NCBI GenBank assembly: GCA_012744435.1
Contig: JAAYCA010000009.1
Location: forward strand, 1-64,000
Direction: 5' to 3'
Length of the DNA: 64,000 bases
Source of the DNA: Bacteroidales bacterium
Lineage (GTDB): Bacteria > Bacteroidota > Bacteroidia > Bacteroidales > UBA932
Shown here: positions 58,463 through 64,000 of the stretch, piece by piece
How positions within the stretch are numbered: position 1 is the first letter of the stretch
Layout: every line of letters begins with the position of its first letter
Notes under the pieces: generated by a model
The model's input: only the letters and a program-made list of their open reading frames with translations
Told to the model about the DNA's origin: nothing
Database searches by the model: none
Made by a program: the position numbers and the translations under genes

Positions 58463-59158
58463 ATGAATCTGTATCTGTCCACTCTCCTCCTGATTGCGAT
58501 CCCGGCCCTCCTGGCCCTCATCGCCTTCTTCCTCATCCGTTATCGGCGGCTCTGGATCCAGGTCCGCCGGTCCCTGCGTTCGAAAATCGACCAGATCTAC
58601 GAAGACCGGGAGCAGTTGGCCAAGATATCGGAACAGGTCGAAGAAGCGACCCCGCTTCTCGCAAAGGTCGGGGAAGCCCTGGACGGCCTGGCGGACTGGA
58701 AAGGCATCTCCGGCAGGAACCGGGAGCAGTTGGAAGAGGTGCTCCGGGCCATGGATGAACTTCGCCGCCTGATGGCCGAAGTCCGGTCCACCCTGAACCT
58801 CCCGGAGATGGAGCTCTCCGAAGCGGGGAAGGACCTGCCGGCCGGGGAAGACCAGGAGTTTTCCAACCGCCTGATGGGGATCCTGTGGGAGCGGATGGGC
58901 GACGAGACTTTCGATGTCGCTTCGCTCGCTTCCCAGATGGGGATGTCCCGCACGAAACTCTTCAATCGCGTCCGCGAGGTGACCGGTCAGACACCGAAGC
59001 AGCTCCTGAACGAAGTGCGGCTCTTCGCCGCCGACAAACTGCTTGCCGAGGGCACGATGTCCGTCTCCGAGATCGCCGATGCGACCGGATGGAGTTCCGT
59101 ATCTTATTTCTCGAAATCCTTCAAGCGGCGCTTCGGCCGCAACCCGAAAAAGAATTAG
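58463..59158 (+). CDS. Membrane-anchored AraC-type regulator with coiled-coil
   Basis: A 231-residue protein. One N-terminal membrane helix (LYLSTLLLIAIPALLALIAFFLI, residues 3-25) is followed by a charged coiled coil (about 35-125) and a C-terminal AraC HTH pair: FDVASLASQMGMSRTKLFNRVREVTGQTPKQLL and VSEIADATGWSSVSYFSKSFKRRFGRNP. The layout looks like a hybrid two-component regulator or one-component sensor reduced to its membrane and DNA-binding ends, without periplasmic sensor, kinase or receiver domain. It is divergent from the symporter-SusCD operon with 166 bases between, so it probably controls that operon. How it would sense a signal is open. Confidence 0.8.
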   Translation: MNLYLSTLLLIAIPALLALIAFFLIRYRRLWIQVRRSLRSKIDQIYEDREQLAKISEQVEEATPLLAKVGEALDGLADWKGISGRNREQLEEVLRAMDELRRLMAEVRSTLNLPEMELSEAGKDLPAGEDQEFSNRLMGILWERMGDETFDVASLASQMGMSRTKLFNRVREVTGQTPKQLLNEVRLFAADKLLAEGTMSVSEIADATGWSSVSYFSKSFKRRFGRNPKKN

Positions 59159-59192
59159 CTTTCCCGCCTCCCGCTCCCGGCGGCGCCGGACA

Positions 59193-59224
59193 AAAAAAGC
59201 CACCGCGACATGCGGTGGCTTTCT
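59193..59224. terminator. Bidirectional terminator between AraC regulator and tRNA-Pro
   Basis: AAAGCCACCGC (59196-59206) pairs perfectly with GCGGTGGCTTT (59212-59222) around a five-base loop, with A run before and T after. Confidence 0.88.
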
Positions 59225-59227
59225 CTG

Positions 59228-59300
59228 TCTGGGTGACTCGACTTGAACGAGCGACCTCCTGGTCCCTAACCAGGTGCGCTACCAACTGCGCCACACCCAG
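59228..59300 (-). tRNA. tRNA-Pro with anticodon AGG
   Basis: Minus-strand cloverleaf of 73 bases: acceptor CTGGGTG/CACCCAG with the proline-typical C1-G72 pair and discriminator A, D arm GCGC/GCGC, anticodon arm CCTGG-TTAGGGA-CCAGG, T arm GCTCG-TTCAAGT-CGAGT. The 7-base loop puts the anticodon at 59265-59267 as AGG, not the usual GGG, UGG or CGG. All stems pair, so it looks functional. No CCA is encoded. Confidence 0.9.
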
Positions 59301-59319
59301 ATGCCCTCGAAAGGGATTG

Positions 59320-59327
59320 CAAAGATA
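59320..59327 (-). promoter_or_regulatory. Promoter -7 box for tRNA-Pro
   Basis: Minus strand TATCTTTG exact match, 19 bases before the tRNA 5' end. Confidence 0.6.
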
Positions 59328-59367
59328 GACAATTTTTTTAGAATTGCATCGTTTCCCGCCAAAAAAC

Positions 59368-60534
59368 TCAGGAGCGGCCCATTTCCGTCTCCTCGTCTTC
59401 TTCCCCGTCGGGTTTTTCGCGGTTGGGGATGAGGCGCCGGACCGGCTTCCAGTTGTAGAAAAAGCGGCTGGCGATCACGCGTATCACCGTATAGGACGGG
59501 ATGGCGACGAGCATCCCGACGGCGCCGCCGACGTGGCCGGCGACGAGCAGGACGATGAAGATCTCCAGCGGATGCGCCTTGATGCTGGTGGAGTAGATGA
59601 GCGGCTGGTAGATGGTGTTGTCCACCAGCTGGGCGCCGAGCATCAGGCCCAGCACGATGAGTGCGAACCACCAGATGTCCACGGCCAGACCGACGCCGGT
59701 GGTGTATTTGAGGATGACGCACAGCACCACCCCGATCACTTCGCCGAGAAGCGGTCCTATGTAAGGGACGATGTTGAGCAGACCGGCAATGAATGCGATG
59801 CCGAGGGCGTTGCTGACGCCGATCCCGGCGACAAGCCACAGCAGCAGGAAGTCCACGGCCATCACGCCGATGATCTCGACGATCAGTCCGATGAAATAGC
59901 GGGACAGCAGCCCCTCGATCTCGAGGATGGTCGCACCCACCCGCTCTTCGTGGCGGTCGGGGACCACGGCGGCGACGATGCGGCTGAAGAGGCGGTCGTC
60001 CTTGATGAAGAAGAAGGAGATGAAGACGGTCGCGAAAGCCCCGACGGCGAAGCTCGCCAGGGACGAGGCGACGGAGCCGATGATGCCGGTGACGGCCGAG
60101 AAACTGGTCATCTCCTTGAGTTTTTCGGTCAGCAGCGCGATGCCGTCGAAATCCGGACCGAGGGAGGGGAAGGTGGCGACGAGCCAGTCGTTGATCTTGT
60201 CGAGGATGCTCCCGTCAGGCAGGGCCTGGCTGCCGCTGGCGGCCTCCCGGATAATGCCGGCCACGACCGGGATGATCTGGGTGACGACCGTCAGCAGCAG
60301 GGCGAAGATGATCAGGAGCGTCAGGATGGCGAGCAGCCAGTCCGGCGCCCCGTGTCCCTTGATGCGGACCTTGCGGAGTGCGCGTATGACCGGCTGGCCG
60401 ATCAGCGACACCACGAAGGCGGCGATGATATAGACCAGCACGCTGCGGAAATACCAGCACAGCAGGGCTATGACGGTGAATATCGCCGCTCTGAGAGCAA
60501 TCCGGGCCAGCCGGTCGGTGCTGCGTTCTTCCAT
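59368..60534 (-). CDS. AI-2E/PerM-family membrane transporter
   Basis: A 388-residue inner-membrane protein of the AI-2 exporter/PerM family. Eight hydrophobic segments; family blocks are VYIIAAFVVSLIGQPV, FATVFISFFFIKDD, GLLNIVPYIGPLLGEVIG (the conserved NxIPYxGP loop) and AQLVDNTIYQPLI. Members are proposed exporters of AI-2 or Na+/H+ antiporters; the substrate here is unknown. The C-terminal tail is charged (KPDGEEDEETEMGRS). It follows the DUF4301 gene by three bases as the last gene of the recF operon. Confidence 0.88.
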   Translation of the reverse strand: MEERSTDRLARIALRAAIFTVIALLCWYFRSVLVYIIAAFVVSLIGQPVIRALRKVRIKGHGAPDWLLAILTLLIIFALLLTVVTQIIPVVAGIIREAASGSQALPDGSILDKINDWLVATFPSLGPDFDGIALLTEKLKEMTSFSAVTGIIGSVASSLASFAVGAFATVFISFFFIKDDRLFSRIVAAVVPDRHEERVGATILEIEGLLSRYFIGLIVEIIGVMAVDFLLLWLVAGIGVSNALGIAFIAGLLNIVPYIGPLLGEVIGVVLCVILKYTTGVGLAVDIWWFALIVLGLMLGAQLVDNTIYQPLIYSTSIKAHPLEIFIVLLVAGHVGGAVGMLVAIPSYTVIRVIASRFFYNWKPVRRLIPNREKPDGEEDEETEMGRS

Positions 60535-60537
60535 AGG

Positions 60538-62031
60538 CTACTGATGTGCGTCGCGGAGCAGGTCGAGCACGACCTTGACCGGGTTGAACGTCTCGATGGG
60601 GACCTCGACGAAGAGGGTGTTCCAGTCGGACATGGAGCCGTTCCACAGGCCCGGCAGCTCCAGTGCCTTGAGCTCGCGTCCCTGATAGCTCTTGGAGCTG
60701 ATCAGGCCGGTCTCCTCGTCCACGTAGTCCAGCAGGTCGAACTTGCTGCCGTCGTAGCGCCGCAGGATGCACACCAGGTCCACGGGGTTGAAGTGCGTGG
60801 CGGCCTTCAGGGCGGCGACGGCCTGCGGGTCGTCAGGGTTGATCTGGGCGCCTTCGAGGATCTGCAGGGAGGTGGAGCCGTCCTTCTCGCGGATGATGAA
60901 GGGGCCGCCGCCCGGCTCGCCGAGGTTCTTGACCATGCCGCAGACGCGGATGGGGCGGTCCAGCTTGGCGCGCAGCGCCTCGGCGCGGTCGCGGCTGTCG
61001 CGGGCCTCCGGCATGCTGATGCAGAGCTCGTCGCGCAGGAAATCCTCGATCTCGTTGCAGAGCTCCTGGCATTCGGGCGTGGCGAAGGGATCGTCGAGGT
61101 ACACGACGTTGCCGGGGATGAAAGCGAGATCGGTCATCTGCTTGCGCACCACCGTCAGCTGGTCCAGGGCGAAGATATAGCCCTGGATGCGGTCACGGAG
61201 TTCCAGCGCGCGGCCCATCAGGACCTTCTTCCAGCGGTAGGTGGCGGGCTGCATGCGCTCCACGCAGACATTGTCTATGTTCTTGATACTCACGAGCTCC
61301 GCATCAAGCTCGTTGAGGTTGTAGATCAGGGCGCCGTGGCCGGCGGGGCGGGTGAGGATGCTGCCGTCCTCCTTGAGGAAAGGCTTGTTGCCGGCATCCA
61401 CCGCCAGGGTGTCGGTCTCCTTGGCCTGGTAGGTGAAGCGGATGTTGTATCTGACCCCGTAGCGGGCTTCGTAATCGGCGCGGATCTCCTCCACGGCGGC
61501 CTCGAACAGGGGGCGGTGCTCCGGAGAGATGGTCACGACCAGGTCCACGCTGCCGTCGTCGTTACGCATGTAGGCCTGCCCTTCGACGAAGTGCTCCGCC
61601 AGGGCGGTGCGCGTCTCGGCGGGGTAGCGGTGGAACTTCAGCACGCCCTTGGGCTTGCTGCCGTAGTCCAGCCCGGCATCGGTGAGGAGCTTCCGGGCGG
61701 TGGCGGCGGGGTCGAAGGGCGCCGTCCCGAAGACGTCGGGGGAGTAGAAGGCGAATTTCTCCAGCTCCTGCGCGAGCTTATCCGTGGCGGCGTTGGGTAC
61801 GTCCATGCCGGCGAAAATGTCCTTGAACATCCGGGAAGCGGCCCCGGAGGCGGGCACGAACTTGCAGCGTCCGTGGACCTCGGCCGTCCCGGCATAGCGG
61901 ACCGCCTCGTCCTGCCGTTCTTCCGTCAGGACCTCGATGCCGTGGCCCGGCGTGGCGGGAGCGACGATTTTCAGCCAGGGGAAACCTTTGCGGAAGCGCT
62001 CGATCTGAGCATTCATGGTAGTTTTGTCCAT
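60538..62031 (-). CDS. DUF4301 family protein (nucleotidyltransferase-like)
   Basis: A 497-residue cytoplasmic protein. It shows FVPASGAASRMFKDIFAG near residue 58, which looks like the nucleotide-binding glycine loop of sugar-nucleotidyltransferases, later PAGHGALIYNLNELDAELVSIKNIDNV, a pyrophosphorylase-like substrate region, and RICGMVKNLGEPGGGPF-type sequence near 380. I recognise this as DUF4301, widespread in Bacteroidota. The activity has not been shown as far as I know; NDP-sugar chemistry is a guess from the fold. An in-frame Met five codons later could also be the start. Confidence 0.85.
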   Translation of the reverse strand: MDKTTMNAQIERFRKGFPWLKIVAPATPGHGIEVLTEERQDEAVRYAGTAEVHGRCKFVPASGAASRMFKDIFAGMDVPNAATDKLAQELEKFAFYSPDVFGTAPFDPAATARKLLTDAGLDYGSKPKGVLKFHRYPAETRTALAEHFVEGQAYMRNDDGSVDLVVTISPEHRPLFEAAVEEIRADYEARYGVRYNIRFTYQAKETDTLAVDAGNKPFLKEDGSILTRPAGHGALIYNLNELDAELVSIKNIDNVCVERMQPATYRWKKVLMGRALELRDRIQGYIFALDQLTVVRKQMTDLAFIPGNVVYLDDPFATPECQELCNEIEDFLRDELCISMPEARDSRDRAEALRAKLDRPIRVCGMVKNLGEPGGGPFIIREKDGSTSLQILEGAQINPDDPQAVAALKAATHFNPVDLVCILRRYDGSKFDLLDYVDEETGLISSKSYQGRELKALELPGLWNGSMSDWNTLFVEVPIETFNPVKVVLDLLRDAHQ

Positions 62032-62053
62032 AGTGTATCTATTATGCGGTTGA

Positions 62054-63085
62054 TCAGACGTAGAATTCCCGACGGTAGCTGTAGTCGGCCCGCAGTTCGC
62101 TGAAGCGGTCGGGGGCCATGCGGAACATGAAATCGTCCGTCAGGATGGGGTAGTTGTATTGGATCGTGGCTGCAATCTGCCCCTGCGACTTGTCGTGGGC
62201 GTCGATGCGTACGGCCTGGTATTCGACGATGTCCGTGGTGGGGAAGAACTCGTACAGGTCGGACAGGCCGAAAAAGCGGGCGACGGCGCGGATGGCGAGT
62301 GCGGTGCCGGTCTGCTTGCCCTGCAGGGTGTATCCGCCGATGTGCGGCGTGGCGATGTCCACCAGGTCCATCAGCTTGCGGTTGATGTCGGGTTCGTGGC
62401 ACCAGGTGTCCAGGGCCACGGGGCCGAGCCGCGGGATGGCGTCGATCAGGTCCGGCTCCACGACCAGCTCGCCCTGCGCCGTGTTGATGAAGATGGCGCC
62501 CGGCTTCATCTTGGCGAAGAAATCGGCATTTGCCATGCCCCGGGTGGTGTCGTTGACCGGAATGTGCATCGTGATGACGTCCGAGCCGGCGAGCACTTCG
62601 TCCAGGTCGTGGAAATCGGACGGACCTTCCGCGGCGGCGCGGATCGGATCGTAGCGGAGCGTCTTGAAACCGAGCCCCATGGCCGTCTCCTCGACCCGCT
62701 GCCCGGCGGCGCCCAGGCCGATGATGCCGATGGTGGCCCCGGTGAGGGGAATGCTCCGGCGCGAGGCCATGGCGTAGAGGGCGGAGAAGACATAGTTCGT
62801 GACCCCGCCCGCATTGCAGCCGGAGGCGTTTTTCACGAAGATGCCGTGCTCCTTGCACCACGGCAGGTCGATATTGTCCATGCTGACCGTGGCGGTCGCG
62901 ATGAGCTTGACGGGCGTCTTCCTGAGCAGGGACACGTCGCAGCGGGTGCGGGTGCGGATCACCAGGGCGTCGGCGTCCTTGAGGTCGGACCGGCGGATAT
63001 CCGGACCCTCCTTGTAGACGACTTCGGCATAAGGCTCGAAGACGCCTTCCACGAAGGGTATGGCTTTATCGATGACGAATTTCAT
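62054..63085 (-). CDS. pdxB: Erythronate-4-phosphate dehydrogenase
   Basis: A 343-residue 2-hydroxyacid dehydrogenase making 2-oxo-3-hydroxy-4-phosphobutanoate for pyridoxal phosphate synthesis. NAD-binding GIIGLGAAGQRVEETA near residue 121, catalytic region ATVSMDNIDLPWC, INTAQGELV, and the histidine in ATPHIGGYTLQGK. The C-terminal 80 residues past the dehydrogenase core form the PdxB-specific dimerisation domain, separating it from SerA. PLP made here is used by the TrpB and threonine aldolase enzymes in this window. Overlaps the DUF721 gene by four bases. Confidence 0.9.
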   Translation of the reverse strand: MKFVIDKAIPFVEGVFEPYAEVVYKEGPDIRRSDLKDADALVIRTRTRCDVSLLRKTPVKLIATATVSMDNIDLPWCKEHGIFVKNASGCNAGGVTNYVFSALYAMASRRSIPLTGATIGIIGLGAAGQRVEETAMGLGFKTLRYDPIRAAAEGPSDFHDLDEVLAGSDVITMHIPVNDTTRGMANADFFAKMKPGAIFINTAQGELVVEPDLIDAIPRLGPVALDTWCHEPDINRKLMDLVDIATPHIGGYTLQGKQTGTALAIRAVARFFGLSDLYEFFPTTDIVEYQAVRIDAHDKSQGQIAATIQYNYPILTDDFMFRMAPDRFSELRADYSYRREFYV

Positions 63086-63411
63086 TTCAGGATGAGTTCT
63101 TTGACGACACCTCCGGCGGCGGCGCGGTCGCGGATGAACAGCTCGTCTTCGGCCAGCAGGGCGTTGACCTTTTCGAGGAGGGCGGCCCGCTGGAAGGAGA
63201 GCTGGCTGCGCACCACGGAGGAGTCCACGGTGATATAGAGCCGGCCGTCGCGGAAAAAGCGGCGCACCGTGTAGCGGCCGGCGCCGGAAGCGGCGTCCCA
63301 GGCGGCGAAGATGCGCTGGGTGTTGTGGCCGCTGCCGAGGCGGCTGGATTTGAGGAATTCCTGGATCAGCTCGCCCAGCGGGACGGCGTTCTTGCGGGAG
63401 ACCCTACTCAT
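63082..63411 (-). CDS. DUF721 (DciA-like) small protein
   Basis: A 109-residue protein: LGELIQEFLKSSRLG, IFAAWDAASGAG, LYITVDSSVVRSQLSFQRAALLEKVNA, typical of DUF721. In many bacteria the DUF721 gene sits beside recF or replication genes, and DciA-type members load the replicative helicase; whether this short version does so is unknown. The recF stop lies eight bases inside its start region. Confidence 0.85.
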   Translation of the reverse strand: MSRVSRKNAVPLGELIQEFLKSSRLGSGHNTQRIFAAWDAASGAGRYTVRRFFRDGRLYITVDSSVVRSQLSFQRAALLEKVNALLAEDELFIRDRAAAGGVVKELILK

Positions 63412-64000
63412 CGACGGGAGTGAAGACGCCTCCTTCCGTCCGGAAATAGCTGCGGTCTGCGGTGAGGGAGTCCACGATGGATTCCGTGCGGACTTTGTTG
63501 GAGTCGGACAGGAAGATCTGTCCGAACGACTTGTCCGCGACCATGCGCAGGAGATTGGCCACGCGGTTCATGTCGAGCTTGTCGAAAAGGTCGTCCAGCA
63601 GCATTGCCGGCGGGTAGCCGTAGGCGGCTTTCATGACCTCGTACTGGGCGAACTTGAGCGCCACCAGGAAAGACTTCTGCTGCCCCTGGGAGCCGCAGCG
63701 TCGGATCGGATGGCCGTCCATCGAGAACAGGAAATCGTCGCGCTGCACCCCGGCGGTGGTGAACTTGAAGATGCGGTCGCGCTCCCTGCGGTCGAGCAGG
63801 ATCTCGCGCAGATCCCCCCGGTGCAGGTCGGAGCGGTACTCGATGCCGACCTGCTCCCGTCCGCCGGAGATCTCGGCGTAGTACTGCTGTACGATGGGGA
63901 CGAGGCTCTCGCAGAAAGCCGCGCGCCGCTCGAAGATGGGCGTGGCGAGGGCGGCGAGCCGCTCGTCGAAGGTGCTCAGCAGGTCTTCGTCCCAGACGCC
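63404..64000 (-). CDS. recF: RecF, C-terminal part (cut by window edge)
   Basis: The last 198 residues of RecF, a DNA replication/repair ATPase that binds gaps. The frame stays open to the window end. Visible: DLHRGDLREILL, a lid region, the ABC-type signature QGQQKSFLVALKFAQ and the Walker B/D-loop YPPAMLLDDLFDKLD, then FGQIFLSDSN. Conserved order recF-DUF721 supports it. First gene seen of a five-gene operon. Confidence 0.92.
   Translation of the reverse strand, partial: GVWDEDLLSTFDERLAALATPIFERRAAFCESLVPIVQQYYAEISGGREQVGIEYRSDLHRGDLREILLDRRERDRIFKFTTAGVQRDDFLFSMDGHPIRRCGSQGQQKSFLVALKFAQYEVMKAAYGYPPAMLLDDLFDKLDMNRVANLLRMVADKSFGQIFLSDSNKVRTESIVDSLTADRSYFRTEGGVFTPVDE

Overview
This 64 kb stretch looks like a chromosomal segment of a GC-rich Bacteroidales bacterium (phylum Bacteroidota). 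The evidence is a SusC/SusD pair, a TamL-type lipoprotein of the Omp85 family, a peptidase S46 (DPP11 type), a chlamydial/Bacteroidota-type V-ATPase operon, and promoters carrying the Bacteroidota -7 box TAnnTTTG, often only 2-30 bases before the start codon. Fibre-degradation genes (two GH3 enzymes, a GH13 enzyme, a glucuronoyl-esterase-like gene) suggest an anaerobic gut or rumen lifestyle. The species cannot be named from the sequence alone.

Layout. 1-5.4 kb: end of an MFS transporter, a secreted 5'-nucleotidase with a small partner, a TrpB2-like enzyme with threonine aldolase, a candidate small RNA, and a lipoprotein of the PNPOx fold. 5.4-8 kb: two tandem nucleoside hydrolases joined by what looks like a small deletion. 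8.1-12.6 kb: a secreted esterase, a lipoamide dehydrogenase and a Tat-exported aldo/keto reductase. 12.7-17.4 kb: two GH3 enzymes. 17.5-18.7 kb: a small lipoprotein overlapping a radical SAM/SPASM enzyme. 18.8-28.8 kb: a lysoplasmalogenase-like protein, RmuC, DPP11, an acyl-CoA synthetase with a divergent AraC regulator, tRNA-Ala(CGC), an SDF-type symporter, phosphofructokinase and a LOG protein. 29-35 kb: YegP, a TrmH-type methyltransferase, TamL, a RAYT-like HUH transposase between two near-identical 85-bp palindromic repeats, and a GH13 enzyme.

35-46 kb is a bioenergetic block: a V-ATPase operon whose K subunit keeps all five Na+ ligands known from Enterococcus NtpK, followed upstream by a four-gene Na+-pumping methylmalonyl-CoA (or related) decarboxylase operon. 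46-49.3 kb holds a secreted TIM-barrel-like protein and a CE15-type esterase broken by a 5-bp duplication. 49.3-59.2 kb is the most distinctive locus: an amino-acid/dicarboxylate symporter, SusC, SusD, a secreted cyanophycinase-like peptidase and an M14 carboxypeptidase in one operon, with a membrane-anchored AraC-type regulator divergent to it. I read it as a candidate uptake and degradation locus for a peptide-like polymer, perhaps cyanophycin-like or aspartate-rich. 59.2-64 kb: a tRNA-Pro with the unusual anticodon AGG, then an operon recF, DUF721, pdxB, DUF4301, AI-2E-family permease, running off the window end.

Protein names come from recognising motifs by eye; no database search was run.
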